Positions 27,913-37,908 are shown, numbered from the stretch's first letter. The stretch: DNA of 64,000 nt from Micromonospora narathiwatensis (GCF_900089605.1 NZ_LT594324.1:2666001-2730000), one strand, 5' to 3'. Notes: generated from the sequence alone by a model not told the origin. Program-made: numbers and translations.

Positions 27913-27988
27913 ACGAGTGCCAGCGAGTGAATCATCAATGTAGTGCGGTGGTGCCTCATGGCGGCACGAAGCGAAGCGGAGTGCTGGC
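27913..27988. repeat. 76-bp intra-operon spacer with imperfect palindromic, dispersed-repeat-like sequence
   Basis: The only sizeable gap in the transporter operon. It has several GAGTG/GAAGCG words and an outer inverted repeat, TGCCAGC (27918-27924) with GCTGGCA (27983-27989). Composition is less GC-rich than its surroundings and it reads through without stops in some frames. It resembles small dispersed elements that I recall between or within Micromonosporaceae genes; copy number cannot be tested here. The ribosome site GGAG for the following permease lies at its end. Confidence 0.4.
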
Positions 27989-28969
<981 letters not shown>

Positions 28970-28972
28970 GAC

Positions 28973-30001
28973 GTGGCCATTCCCACCTCCAGCATCGAGC
29001 AGGTCATCCCGAAGCAGGGTGCGATGGCCCAGCCGGCCGCCCCGCGCCGCCGCCGGTGGCGTTTCCTGGCCAACGGCAAGGCCACCACCGGGCTGGCCGT
29101 GGTCGTCGGGTACGTGCTGCTCGCGGTGATCGGCCCGTGGATCGCCCCGTACGACCCGGACGCCCGCAGCGGCGAGCTGCTCCAGCCGCCGTCGACGCAG
29201 CACTGGTTCGGCACCACCCATCTCGGCCAGGACGTGTTCAGCCAGGTCCTGGTCGGCACCCGCGGGGTGATGCTGGTCGGGCTGCTCGCCGGGGTGGTCG
29301 CCACCGTCCTGTCGGTCCTGGTCGGGGTGACCGCCGGCTACCTGGGCGGGCTGCCCGACGACGGGCTCTCCGCGCTGTCCAACGTGTTCCTGGTGATTCC
29401 GGCGCTGCCGTTGATCATCATCGTCACCTCCACCATCACGGAGGCCGGCGACCTGGTGGTCGCCCTGGTCATCGGGTTCACCTCGTGGGCCTGGGGGGCC
29501 CGGGTGCTGCGCGCCCAGACGCTGTCGCTGCGCCGTCGCGACTACGTCGAGGCGGCCCGGGCCACCGGGGAGAGCACCTGGCGGATCATCGGCTTCGAGA
29601 TCCTGCCCAACCTGACCGCGATCATCGCCTCCGGTTTCGTCGGCACGGTCATCTTCGCGGTGATGTCCGAGATCACCCTGGCGTTCATCGGCATCTCGTC
29701 GGTCTCGCCGTGGAACTGGGGCACGATCCTGTTCTGGGCGCAGAGCCAGCAGGCCCTCGCGCAGGGCGCCTGGTGGTGGTTCGTCCCGGCCGGCCTGGCC
29801 ATCGCGCTGCTCGGCACCGCCCTCGCCCTGATCAACTTCGGTATCGACGAATTCGTCAGCCCTCGGCTACGCAGTGGCGGCCGGGCGCGGATCCGCACCG
29901 CCGACGGGCGCACCGTGCGGATGCGGGTCGGCTTCACCCCCGTCCTGGCGCCGCCCGCGACCGTCCCGGCCCCGCGTACGAAGGAAACCACCGATGAGTG
30001 A
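28973..30001 (+). CDS. ABC transporter permease (OppC/DppC type)
   Basis: 342-residue permease. Cytoplasmic N-terminus, helix near [23 protein letters not shown], then [31 protein letters not shown], a block diagnostic of DppC. The EAA loop is [19 protein letters not shown], and about six helices are visible. The GTG at 28973 follows AAGGAGGG directly, a strong ribosome site overlapping the end of the previous gene. Its stop overlaps the next ATPase start by 8 nt. A C-terminal tail of about 35 residues is Arg/Pro-rich. Confidence 0.94.
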   Translation: MAIPTSSIEQVIPKQGAMAQPAAPRRRRWRFLANGKATTGLAVVVGYVLLAVIGPWIAPYDPDARSGELLQPPSTQHWFGTTHLGQDVFSQVLVGTRGVMLVGLLAGVVATVLSVLVGVTAGYLGGLPDDGLSALSNVFLVIPALPLIIIVTSTITEAGDLVVALVIGFTSWAWGARVLRAQTLSLRRRDYVEAARATGESTWRIIGFEILPNLTAIIASGFVGTVIFAVMSEITLAFIGISSVSPWNWGTILFWAQSQQALAQGAWWWFVPAGLAIALLGTALALINFGIDEFVSPRLRSGGRARIRTADGRTVRMRVGFTPVLAPPATVPAPRTKETTDE

Positions 30002-31001
30002 ACCGGTCCTGGAGATCCGTGGGCTCTGCGTCGACTACGGCCTCGGCGACGACGCCGTGCACGCGGTCCGCGACGTCGACCTGACCCTGCACCGGGGCGA
30101 GGTGCTGGGGCTGGCCGGGGAGAGCGGCAGTGGCAAGTCCACCCTGGCGTACGGGTTGACCCGGCTGCTGCCGCCGCCCGGGGTGGTCGGCGGTGGCCAG
30201 GTGGTGTACCACCCGACCGACGGCCCGCCGGTCGACGTGCTGACCCTGAGCCCGGCGCAACTGCGGGCGTTCCGCTGGGCGGAGACGTCCATCGTGTTCC
30301 AGGGGGCGATGAACTCGCTCAACCCGGTGCACCGGATCTCCACCCAGCTGCTCGACGTGATCAAGGCGCACGAACCGAAGAGCACGGCGCCGGGCCGGCA
30401 GGCCCGGGCACGGGAGCTGCTGCGCCTGGTCGGTATCTCCGCCGACCGGCTGGACAGCTACCCGCACCAGCTCTCCGGCGGCATGCGGCAACGGGTCATG
30501 ATCGCCATGGCGTTGGCGCTGGAACCGCAGCTGGTCATCATGGACGAGCCGACCACCGCGCTCGACGTGGTGATGCAGCGGCAGATCCTCGGCCAGCTCG
30601 CCGAGCTGCGCCAGCGGCTGGGCTTCGCGGTGCTGTTCATCACCCACGACCTGTCGCTGCTGGTGGAGTTCTCCGACCGGATCGCCATCATGTACGGCGG
30701 CCGGATCGTCGAGCAGGCGCCGGCCGCCGAGCTGTACCGGCGGGCGCTGCACCCGTACACCGAGGGGTTGCTGCACTCCTTCCCGGCGCTGCGCGGCCCC
30801 CGCCGCGAGCTGACCGGCATCCCGGGCTCCCCACCGGACCTGCGCGCCATGCCGGGCGGGTGCGCGTTCCACCCGCGCTGTCCGGATGCGTTCGGCCCGT
30901 GCGACAAGGAGTTGCCGCCGTTGGGTCCGCCCGGCGACGACCACCCGGGGCGTGCCGTCGCCTGCTGGCTGCATCCCACCGCCGCGCCGGCACCCCACTG
31001 A
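29994..31001 (+). CDS. ABC transporter ATP-binding protein (OppD/DppD type)
   Basis: 335-residue second ATPase of the importer. Walker A is GESGSGKST, the Q-loop block SIVFQGAMNSLNPVHRIST, the signature LSGGMRQRVMIAMALA and Walker B LVIMDEPTTALDVVMQ. The oligopeptide-type C-terminus contains CAFHPRCPDAFGPC. The ATG at 29994 lies in the end of the OppC-type gene (8-nt overlap) with GAAGGAAACC upstream. It completes a five-gene import system in the order SBP, ATPase, two permeases, ATPase. Confidence 0.94.
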   Translation: MSEPVLEIRGLCVDYGLGDDAVHAVRDVDLTLHRGEVLGLAGESGSGKSTLAYGLTRLLPPPGVVGGGQVVYHPTDGPPVDVLTLSPAQLRAFRWAETSIVFQGAMNSLNPVHRISTQLLDVIKAHEPKSTAPGRQARARELLRLVGISADRLDSYPHQLSGGMRQRVMIAMALALEPQLVIMDEPTTALDVVMQRQILGQLAELRQRLGFAVLFITHDLSLLVEFSDRIAIMYGGRIVEQAPAAELYRRALHPYTEGLLHSFPALRGPRRELTGIPGSPPDLRAMPGGCAFHPRCPDAFGPCDKELPPLGPPGDDHPGRAVACWLHPTAAPAPH

Positions 31002-31046
31002 ACCACCACCACCCGAGAGAGCACGTTCGCGACCGCGAGGAGAACC

Positions 31047-32459
31047 ATGGACACCGACCTCACCCAGCCGAGCACGACCGGGCAGGCCGACCCGATCGAC
31101 ACCCTTCCGCCGACCTTCCGGTGGGGGGTGGCGACCTCGTCGTACCAGATCGAGGGCGCGGTTGCCGAGGACGGCCGCACCCCGTCCATCTGGGACACCT
31201 TCTGCCGCGTCCCCGGGGCGGTGGCCAACGGCGAGAACGGTGACGTGGCCTGCGACCACTACCACCGGATGCCCGAGGACGTGGCGCTCATCGCCGAGCT
31301 GGGGCTGGACACCTACCGCTTCTCGGTGGCCTGGCCCCGGGTGCAGCCGGGCGGGCGCGGCCCGGCCAACCCGGCCGGCCTGGCGTTCTACGACCGCCTG
31401 GTGGACGAGCTGCTCGGCCGGGGCATCGACCCGTGGGTGACGCTCTACCACTGGGACCTGCCGCAGGAGCTGGAGGACGCGGGCGGCTGGCCGAACCGGG
31501 ACACCGCCCACCGTTTCGCCGACTACGCCGAGCTGGTCTTCGCCGCGCTCGGCGACCGGGTGAAGACTTGGACGACGCTGAACGAGCCGTGGTGCTCGGC
31601 GATGCTCGGGTACGCGTACGGCGAGCACGCGCCCGGCCGGCGGGACCTGGGCGCCGGGATCGCCGCCGCCCACCACCTGCTGCTCGGCCACGGGCTGGCG
31701 GCGCAGCGCCTGCGCGCGGCGGCGGCGACCCCGATCGAGCTGGGTATCACGGTCAACCTGGCCACCGCCGACCCGGCCACCGACAGCGCGGCCGACCGGG
31801 ACGCCGCGCGGGCTTCCGACGGCCTGGGCACCCGGCTCTACCTGGACCCGCTGTTCCACGGCCGCTACCCGGAGGACGTGGTGGCCGACCTGGCCGCCGA
31901 GGGAATCCGGATCCCGGTCCAGGACGGCGACCTGTCGGTCATCGCCACCCCGATCGACGTGCTGGGCGTCAACTACTACTTCGGGCAGCTCTTCTCCGGG
32001 GTGGACGAGCGGGGGCAGGAGCGGGACGACGAGGGCCGGCCGGTGCGCCGGGTCGTCCGGCGGGACCTGCCGCGCACCGCGATGGACTGGGAGATCGTGC
32101 CGGACTCCTTCACCGACCTGCTGGTCCGGCTGAGCCGGGACTACCCGGGCGTGCCGATGGTGATCACCGAGAACGGGGCGGCGTTCGACGACCGGCCGGA
32201 CGCCGACGGGTTCGTGGCCGACGACGACCGGGTGGCCTACCTGGCCGAGCACCTGCGGGCGGTGGCCCGGGCCCGGCAGGCCGGCGCCGACGTGCGCGGC
32301 TACTTCGCCTGGTCGCTGCTCGACAACTTCGAGTGGGCGTACGGCTACGACAAGCGGTTCGGCATCATCCGCGTGGACTACGACACCCAGCGGCGTACGC
32401 CGAAGCGCAGCGCGCAGTGGTACCGCGACACCGTCCGGCGGGTGCGCGGGCAGCGCTGA
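31047..32459 (+). CDS. GH1 beta-glucosidase
   Basis: 470-residue glycoside hydrolase family 1 enzyme, intracellular (no signal peptide), cleaving cellobiose or other beta-gluco- or beta-galactosides with retention. The N-terminal GVATSSYQIEGAVAEDGRTPSIWD block is typical. The acid/base residue is Glu180 in TLNEPW and the nucleophile is Glu375 in VITENGAA. The C-terminus has YFAWSLLDNFEWAYGYDKRFG. A GAGGAGAACC ribosome site precedes the ATG. It lies 45 nt after the importer operon and most likely degrades the imported oligosaccharide, which argues for a beta-glucoside ligand. Confidence 0.96.
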   Translation: MDTDLTQPSTTGQADPIDTLPPTFRWGVATSSYQIEGAVAEDGRTPSIWDTFCRVPGAVANGENGDVACDHYHRMPEDVALIAELGLDTYRFSVAWPRVQPGGRGPANPAGLAFYDRLVDELLGRGIDPWVTLYHWDLPQELEDAGGWPNRDTAHRFADYAELVFAALGDRVKTWTTLNEPWCSAMLGYAYGEHAPGRRDLGAGIAAAHHLLLGHGLAAQRLRAAAATPIELGITVNLATADPATDSAADRDAARASDGLGTRLYLDPLFHGRYPEDVVADLAAEGIRIPVQDGDLSVIATPIDVLGVNYYFGQLFSGVDERGQERDDEGRPVRRVVRRDLPRTAMDWEIVPDSFTDLLVRLSRDYPGVPMVITENGAAFDDRPDADGFVADDDRVAYLAEHLRAVARARQAGADVRGYFAWSLLDNFEWAYGYDKRFGIIRVDYDTQRRTPKRSAQWYRDTVRRVRGQR

Positions 32460-32612
32460 CCCGGCCGTACGGGGCGGCCGCGCGGGAAGGGTCCCGGGCG
32501 GCCGCACCGTCGTGCCCGGACACATTTCGGGGCACTTTTTTCACTCCTTGACATAAGCAGGTGTGAGGGGTTTTCTCATTCGCGGATGTCGATCTGCTTG
32601 AAGGGAGCATCC

Positions 32613-34511
32613 GTGTCCACGCCACCCCCCACCCCGGTCCGTCGCGCCGTCGGCCGCGCCGCCCTGGCGCTCGGCCTGGCGGCGGCCACCCTCGCCGTCT
32701 CACCACCCCCGGCCGCACAGGCCGCCGGGGAGACCGTCAACGTCTGGCTCACCACCACCTCCGACACGGGCGGACGAACCGTCACCCGCGGCCTGCAACC
32801 GCAGACCCCGCTGAGCTTCGCCGCGAGCAGCGCCGCCGCCACGCACACCATCACCGTCGAGGAGAACACCCGCTACCAGCCGTTCGAGGGCGCCGGGGCG
32901 TCGATCACCGACACCACCGCGTACCTGCTGCGCGGCGGGCCGGTCAGCGCCGCCACCCGGGACGAGGTGATGCGCAAGCTGTTCAGCCCCACCGACGGCA
33001 TCGGTCTGTCGTACGTGCGCAACCCGATCGGCGCCTCGGACCTGTCCCGCCCCGGCAACGTCTCCCTCGACGACACCTGCTGCAACCTCAACGACTTCGG
33101 CGCCAACGGCTACGACACCAACGTGGAGCTGCTCACCGCGCAGGCCAAGCAGCTCAATCCGGCGCTGCGAGTGATGGTGGTGCCGTGGAGCGCGCCCGGC
33201 TGGATGAAGGACAACGGCCGGATGGACCAGATGGGCTGGCTCAAGTGGGAGTACTACGCCACCTACGCCCAGTACTTCGTGAAGACCATCCAGGCGTACG
33301 CGGCCCGGGGCGTGCCGGTGGACTACCTGTCGGTGCAGAACGAGCCGAACTGCTGCCAGGCCGGCAACCCCACCGCGATGGACTACCCGGGGATGAGCTG
33401 GAACGCCTCCGGGCTGGTCGAGCTGACCAAGAACTTCGTCTACCCGGCGTTCCGCGCCGCCGGGATCACCACCAAGGTCCTCGTCCACGACTGGAACTAC
33501 GGCGACTACGGCACCATCGGCTCCGGGCTGCTCGCCGACAGCGGCGTACGCACCGACCCGCTCTTCGGCGGCATCGCCTGGCACGGGTACTGGGGTGACC
33601 CCGCGGTCGGCAGCCAGGTCAACAGCCAGTACCCGGCCGTGCCGCAGTTCAGCACCGAGCACTCGGGCGGCACCTGGATCACCAACCAGCACAACGAGGA
33701 CATGGCCGACATCGTGAACTACGCCCGGAACTGGAGCCGGAGCGTGGTCAAGTGGAGCCTCGCGGTCAACCAGAACATGGGCCCGCACAACGGCGGCTGC
33801 GGCACCTGCACCGGCCTGATCACCGTCCAGGAGGGCGGATCACGGGCCGGCCAGGTCGACTACACCGTCGAGTACTACACCACCGGGCACCTGACCAAGT
33901 TCGTCCGGCCCGGGGCGTACCGGATCGACTCGACGGCGAACGGCACGGTGCAGAACGTGGCGTACCGCAACCCGGACGGCGGCAAGGCGCTGATCGCGCA
34001 CAACGGCGGCACCTCGGCCCAGTCGGTGAAGGTGGTCTGGGGCGGGCAGTCCTTCACGTACACCCTGCCGGCCCGGACCACCGCGACGTTCACCTGGGCC
34101 GGCACCCAGTCGGGCGGCGGCGGCGCGCCGACCGGCCTGATCACCGGCATCGGCGGCAAGTGCCTCGACGTCACGGACAACGCCACCGCCGACGGCACCG
34201 CGGTGCAGATCTGGACCTGCTTCGGCGGCGCGAACCAGCAGTGGACCCGGGCCGCCGACGGCACGCTCCGGTCGCTGGGCAAGTGCCTCGACGTCGCCGG
34301 CGGCGGCACCGCCAACGGCACGAAGGTGCAGCTCTGGACCTGCAACGGCACCGCGGCCCAGCAGTGGGTGTGGAACTCCGCCCGGGACCTGGTGAACCCG
34401 CAGGCGAACAAGTGCCTCGACGTCACCGGCAACACCTCGGCCGACGGCGCGAAGACGCAGATCTGGTCCTGCACCGGCGGGGCCAACCAGAAGTGGACCC
34501 TGCCGTCCTGA
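32613..34511 (+). CDS. Secreted GH30 glycosidase with C-terminal CBM13 (ricin B) domain
   Basis: 632-residue secreted enzyme. The signal peptide (basic start, hydrophobic ALALGLAAATLAV, cleavage near AQA-AG) is followed by a GH30 domain (about residues 40-490). The acid/base is Glu244 in SVQNEPNCC and the nucleophile Glu349 in FSTEHSGG. A Gly-rich linker leads to a ricin B-type CBM13 of about 125 residues with three GKCLDV...QxW repeats (VQIWTCFGGANQQW, VQLWTCNGTAAQQW, TQIWSCTGGANQKW). Substrate could be beta-1,6-glucan, glucosylceramide-like or xylan; subfamily cannot be fixed. The GTG at 32613 follows AAGGGAG by 5 nt; an ATG at 32586 lacks a ribosome site. Confidence 0.92.
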   Translation: MSTPPPTPVRRAVGRAALALGLAAATLAVSPPPAAQAAGETVNVWLTTTSDTGGRTVTRGLQPQTPLSFAASSAAATHTITVEENTRYQPFEGAGASITDTTAYLLRGGPVSAATRDEVMRKLFSPTDGIGLSYVRNPIGASDLSRPGNVSLDDTCCNLNDFGANGYDTNVELLTAQAKQLNPALRVMVVPWSAPGWMKDNGRMDQMGWLKWEYYATYAQYFVKTIQAYAARGVPVDYLSVQNEPNCCQAGNPTAMDYPGMSWNASGLVELTKNFVYPAFRAAGITTKVLVHDWNYGDYGTIGSGLLADSGVRTDPLFGGIAWHGYWGDPAVGSQVNSQYPAVPQFSTEHSGGTWITNQHNEDMADIVNYARNWSRSVVKWSLAVNQNMGPHNGGCGTCTGLITVQEGGSRAGQVDYTVEYYTTGHLTKFVRPGAYRIDSTANGTVQNVAYRNPDGGKALIAHNGGTSAQSVKVVWGGQSFTYTLPARTTATFTWAGTQSGGGGAPTGLITGIGGKCLDVTDNATADGTAVQIWTCFGGANQQWTRAADGTLRSLGKCLDVAGGGTANGTKVQLWTCNGTAAQQWVWNSARDLVNPQANKCLDVTGNTSADGAKTQIWSCTGGANQKWTLPS

Positions 34512-34517
34512 GCCGGC

Positions 34518-34549
34518 GCGGGCCGGCGACGCTTCCGTCGCCGGCCCGC
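34518..34549. terminator. Bidirectional terminator between the GH30 and ROK genes
   Basis: A perfect 14-bp stem (GCGGGCCGGCGACG with CGTCGCCGGCCCGC) and a CTTC loop lie between two convergent genes, 6 nt and 3 nt from their stop codons. Confidence 0.85.
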
Positions 34550-34552
34550 GAC

Positions 34553-35809
34553 TCAGCGGGCCCGCGCCCGGGTCCGGCGCGCCGGCTGGGCCGGGGCCAC
34601 CCGGACGACCGGCTCGCGCGGCACGCCGCCGTCGCGCAGCAGCCGGGCCATCGGCAGGGTGGCCGCGCCCATCGCGACCGCGTCCGGTCCGAGCCGGCAC
34701 AGCTCGATCGAGGTCTGGGCGTACGGCTGGCGCAGCGCGTGCCGGGCGGTGGCCTCCCGGATCTGCGGCAGGTACCGCTCGCCCAGGGCCAGGCCGGCCC
34801 AGCCGCCGAGCACCACCCGTTCCGGGTTGAAGAGGTTGACCAGGTTCGCCACCCCGGCGCCGAGATAGCCGACCGTGTCGTCGAGCACCTTCGCGGCCGT
34901 GCGGCTGGTGGAGCGCAGCAGCTCGCCGAAGGCGGTCTCCTCGTCGCCACCGGCCGCGGGGCGGCCCCGGTTGGCCTGCCGGAACCGGTCGAGGACCCCC
35001 TCCGCCCCGACGTACGCCTCCAGGCAGCCGAGGTTGCCGCAGCGACACTGGCGACCGCCGTACACGATCGTGGTGTGGCCCCACTCGCCGGCGCTGCTGT
35101 GCGCGCCCCGGTAGCCCACGCCGTCGGCGACCACGCTGGCCCCGACGCCGGAGCCGACCAGGGCGATGACGGCGTGCCGGACGCCCCGGCCGGCACCGAA
35201 CCACATCTCGGCCTGGCCGAGGGTCTTCGCGCCGTTGTCGACGTGGACCGGGATGTCGGTGCCGGCCCGCAGCATCGACCCGAGCGGCACGCCGTCCCAG
35301 CCGAGGGTCTGCGCGTGCACGACCGCGTCGGCGGTCCGCTCGACCGTCCCGGAGACCGCGACGCCGAAGCCGAGCACCGCGGTGTGGTCCACGCCGGCCT
35401 GTTCGACCACCGCGTCGAGACCGTGCAGCAGGTGGGTGGCCACGTCGCGCGGGTCGGGGCCGGTGGCGGCGATCGGGTACTCGGCCTTGGCGAGGGCGGT
35501 CATCGCCAGGTCGAACAGCTCGACCTGGACCCGGGTCTCGCCGACGTCGGCCCCGACCAGGTAGCCGTAGCCGGGGGCGACCCGCAGCAGCACCCGGGGG
35601 CGGCCGCCGTCGGACTCGACCGAGCCGGCCTCCTCGACGAGCCCCTCACCGATCATCTCGCCGACCAGGTTGCTCACGCTGGCCAGACTCAGCGCGGTGG
35701 TCTGGCCGAGTTCGTGGCGGCTGAGCGGCCCGTCCAGCCAGATCCGGGTGAGCAGCACCGATCGGTTGGCACGACGCATGTCGCGCACGGTGGTGCGTCT
35801 GGCGTCCAC
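34553..35809 (-). CDS. ROK family transcriptional regulator
   Basis: 418-residue ROK repressor of the XylR/NagC type. The N-terminal winged helix (VLLTRIWLDGPLSRHELGQ, SLASVSNLVGEMIGEGLV) is followed by the sugar-kinase-like domain. Its phosphate motif is GADVGETRVQVELFDL, and the ROK zinc motif CRCGNLGCLEAYVG and block GSGVGASVVADG are present. The C-terminus is Arg-rich. The GTG at 35809 gives VDARRTTVRDMRRANR as the start; the ATG at 35780 is an alternative. Divergent from the chitinase gene, it probably represses it and senses a chitin- or glucan-derived sugar. Confidence 0.9.
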   Translation of the reverse strand: MDARRTTVRDMRRANRSVLLTRIWLDGPLSRHELGQTTALSLASVSNLVGEMIGEGLVEEAGSVESDGGRPRVLLRVAPGYGYLVGADVGETRVQVELFDLAMTALAKAEYPIAATGPDPRDVATHLLHGLDAVVEQAGVDHTAVLGFGVAVSGTVERTADAVVHAQTLGWDGVPLGSMLRAGTDIPVHVDNGAKTLGQAEMWFGAGRGVRHAVIALVGSGVGASVVADGVGYRGAHSSAGEWGHTTIVYGGRQCRCGNLGCLEAYVGAEGVLDRFRQANRGRPAAGGDEETAFGELLRSTSRTAAKVLDDTVGYLGAGVANLVNLFNPERVVLGGWAGLALGERYLPQIREATARHALRQPYAQTSIELCRLGPDAVAMGAATLPMARLLRDGGVPREPVVRVAPAQPARRTRARAR

Positions 35810-35895
35810 GTCCGCCGCCGTCCTCTCCCCGGGCGCCGCCCGACGGCGGCCCCGTTCACCCCATGAAACAAGTGCTGACAGCAGCGTACTGCGCA

Positions 35896-35925
35896 TTTAC
35901 ATTTAACAAAGTTAACTGATAGCCT
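35896..35925 (+). promoter_or_regulatory. Chitinase promoter with ROK-type operator
   Basis: TTTACA (35896-35901) and TAGCCT (35920-35925) are 18 nt apart. The spacer contains the AT-rich inverted repeat TTAAC-AAA-GTTAA (35903-35915). It sits between the divergent ROK regulator and chitinase genes. An AT-rich operator of this kind suits ROK repressors, and binding would occlude the promoter. Such AT-rich sequence is rare in this window. Confidence 0.65.
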
Positions 35926-35953
35926 GCGGCCCATCGATGAGGAGGTATATGTC

Positions 35954-37306
35954 ATGCGACTTCGACGTGGACTGACCGTCCTGCTCGGTGGCGTCGCGCT
36001 GCTCGCCGTCACCGCCGCCCTGCCCGCCGCCGTCGGTCTGGCCGCCACCGACGCCCACACCGCGCTGGTGGCGTGCAGCGCCCCGGCCTGGGCCGAGGGC
36101 GTCACCTGGACCGCGGGCAGCAAGGCCACCTACGCCGGCCGCCTCTACCAGGCGCTGCAGACGCACACCCCGCCCGTCGGCGCCGGCTGGACCCCGCCCG
36201 CCACCCCGGCGCTCTGGACCGACCTCGGCGCCTGCGACGGGGCCCCGTCCCCCACCCCGACCAGGTCCCCCTCCCCCACGCCGACGCCCACCACGTCCCC
36301 CACCGCGACGCCGTCGCCCACCCCGACCACGACGAGCCCCCCGGGCGGGGACACCTGCGCCCTGAAGTCGCGACCGGCCGGCAAGGTGCTCCAGGGCTAC
36401 TGGGAGAGCTGGGACGGCGCGGCCAACGGCGTGCACCCCGGGCTCGGCTGGATCCCGATCACCGACTCGCGGATCCGGACGCACGGCTACAACGTGGTCA
36501 CCGCCGCCTTCCCGGTGATCCGCGCCGACGGCACCGTGCTCTGGGAGAACGGCATGGACGCCGGCGTCAAGGTGCCCACCCCCGCCGAGGTGTGCCAGGC
36601 GAAGGCCGCCGGCCTGACCGTCCTGCTGTCCATCGGCGGCGCCACCGCCGGCATCGACCTCGGCTCGACCGCGGTCGCCGACCGGTTCGTCGCCACCGTG
36701 GTGCCGATCCTCAAGCGGTACAACTTCGACGGCATCGACATCGACATCGAGACCGGCCTCACCGGCAGCGGGAACATCAACCAGCTCTCCACCTCACAGG
36801 CCAACCTGGTCCGCATCATCGACGGCGTACTCGCCCAGATGCCCGCCGGGTTCGGGCTCACCATGGCCCCGGAGACCGCGTACGTCACCGGCGGCAGCGT
36901 CACCTACGGGTCCATCTGGGGCGCGTACCTGCCGATCATCAAGCGGTACGTCGACAACGGCCGGCTCTGGTGGCTGAACATGCAGTACTACAACGGCAGC
37001 ATGTACGGCTGCTCCGGCGACTCGTACCAGGCCGGCACCGTGCAGGGCTTCGTCACGCAGACCAACTGCCTCAACACCGGCCTGGTGGTGCAGGGCGTCA
37101 CCATCCGCGTCCCGTACGACAAGCAGGTCCCCGGCCTGCCCGCGCAGACCGGCGCCGGGGGCGGATACCTGGCGCCGTCCCTGGTGACGCAGGCGTGGAA
37201 CACCTACCAGGGCGGCCTGAAGGGCCTGATGACCTGGTCGATCAACTGGGACGGGTCGAAGGCTTGGACCTTCGGCGACAACGTCAAGGCCCTCCAGGGC
37301 CGCTGA
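35954..37306 (+). CDS. Secreted chitinase, CBM5/12 plus GH18
   Basis: 450-residue secreted chitinase. A signal peptide (MRLRRGLTVLLGGVALLAV..., cleavage near GLA-AT) is followed by an N-terminal chitin-binding CBM5/12 (about residues 40-93, PAWAEGVTWTAGSKATYAGRL, ALWTDLGAC). A Pro/Thr/Ser linker (about 95-133) and a GH18 domain (about 140-450) come next. The catalytic motif is FDGIDIDIET with Glu266 as acid; LLSIGGATAG and the C-terminal GLMTWSINWDG are also GH18 marks. A GAGGAGG ribosome site precedes the ATG. Divergent from the ROK regulator. Confidence 0.96.
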   Translation: MRLRRGLTVLLGGVALLAVTAALPAAVGLAATDAHTALVACSAPAWAEGVTWTAGSKATYAGRLYQALQTHTPPVGAGWTPPATPALWTDLGACDGAPSPTPTRSPSPTPTPTTSPTATPSPTPTTTSPPGGDTCALKSRPAGKVLQGYWESWDGAANGVHPGLGWIPITDSRIRTHGYNVVTAAFPVIRADGTVLWENGMDAGVKVPTPAEVCQAKAAGLTVLLSIGGATAGIDLGSTAVADRFVATVVPILKRYNFDGIDIDIETGLTGSGNINQLSTSQANLVRIIDGVLAQMPAGFGLTMAPETAYVTGGSVTYGSIWGAYLPIIKRYVDNGRLWWLNMQYYNGSMYGCSGDSYQAGTVQGFVTQTNCLNTGLVVQGVTIRVPYDKQVPGLPAQTGAGGGYLAPSLVTQAWNTYQGGLKGLMTWSINWDGSKAWTFGDNVKALQGR

Positions 37307-37336
37307 CCCCGACCGGCCCTGACCGTATTCCGGCCC

Positions 37337-37360
37337 GCCGGACCGCCGCGGCGGTCCGGC
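37337..37360. terminator. Terminator between the chitinase and DksA-like genes
   Basis: A perfect 24-bp palindrome (11-bp arms GCCGGACCGCC and GGCGGTCCGGC) lies 30 nt past the chitinase stop and 15 nt past the stop of the convergent DksA-like gene; it could serve both. Confidence 0.65.
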
Positions 37361-37375
37361 GTCGCCGCGGTCAGC

Positions 37376-37696
37376 TCAGCCGTGCTTCTGCTGGCACGGT
37401 ACGCAGAAGCGGGCCTGCGGCAGCACCTCGAGCCGCTCGACCGGAATCGGCGCGGCGCACCGCTCGCAGGTGCCGTAGCCGCCCTCGGCCATCCGGCGCA
37501 GCGCGTCGCCGATCTGCGCCAGGCTCTGCCGGGTCGCGGCGATCAGCGCCGACCGGGTGTGCGCCTCGCCGGGGTCGCCGGTGTCCGCCGTGAGTTCGGT
37601 CAACCGGGCGGTCTGCGCCTCGAAGTCGGTGGTCAGGGTGGCCCGCAGCCGGGTGATCCGCTGCTGGTCGGCGGTGTCTCGAAGATTGGTGCTCAT
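37376..37696 (-). CDS. TraR/DksA family zinc-finger protein
   Basis: 106-residue DksA/TraR-type protein. A long helical N-terminal region (LRATLTTDFEAQTARLTEL, SALIAATRQSLAQIGDALRRM) is followed by the C4 zinc finger CERCAAPIPVERLEVLPQARFCVPC. DksA-type proteins bind the RNA polymerase secondary channel; in actinomycetes they modulate stress and antibiotic genes. The helical tip usually carries an acidic pair, and here TADTGDPGE is the probable tip. The ATG at 37696 overlaps by 4 nt the stop codon of a proline-rich leader frame. A hairpin plus T-tract lies about 30 nt upstream of the start. Confidence 0.9.
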   Translation of the reverse strand: MSTNLRDTADQQRITRLRATLTTDFEAQTARLTELTADTGDPGEAHTRSALIAATRQSLAQIGDALRRMAEGGYGTCERCAAPIPVERLEVLPQARFCVPCQQKHG

Positions 37697-37902
37697 GTCG
37701 GATCCCTTCCGGAAAAAGAAAAAGGCCGAAGCCGAATGGCTTCGCCCTGGTGGCCGTACTCGCGGGTGGGGATTCCCGGAGGGCCACGGCCGGTGGGGAT
37801 CGGGCTCGGCAGGCCGTGAATGGGCGCGACCGCGTGCCGCGGGCAGGGCACGACAGCAGGCGCCACCGAGGTGACGCTGAGCGGCTGCCGGACCGGGTAC
37901 AT
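37693..37902 (-). CDS. Candidate proline-rich leader peptide upstream of the DksA-like gene
   Basis: A 69-codon frame whose ATG at 37902 lies 6 nt after a good -10 (TATGGT) and would be leaderless. The product has 14 prolines, including GPPGIP and PSPIP, and matches no family I know. Third codon positions are strongly G/C over the first ~55 codons, as in real genes here. The last ~15 codons run through a hairpin and T-tract (37720-37744). The stop TGA overlaps the ATG of the DksA-like gene. It could be a translated regulatory leader; it could also be an untranslated leader with chance coding. Confidence 0.42.
   Translation of the reverse strand: MYPVRQPLSVTSVAPAVVPCPRHAVAPIHGLPSPIPTGRGPPGIPTREYGHQGEAIRLRPFSFSGRDPT
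37720..37744 (-). terminator. Hairpin plus T-tract in the leader of the DksA-like gene (possible attenuator)
   Basis: Read on the minus strand, CGAAGCC-ATTC-GGCTTCG (37744-37727) is followed by GCC and then two runs of five T separated by a C. This is the best textbook intrinsic-terminator shape in the window, yet it stands about 30 nt before a start codon and inside the candidate leader frame. It would therefore stop transcription before the zinc-finger gene unless relieved. Confidence 0.55.
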
Positions 37903-37908
37903 CCGTTC

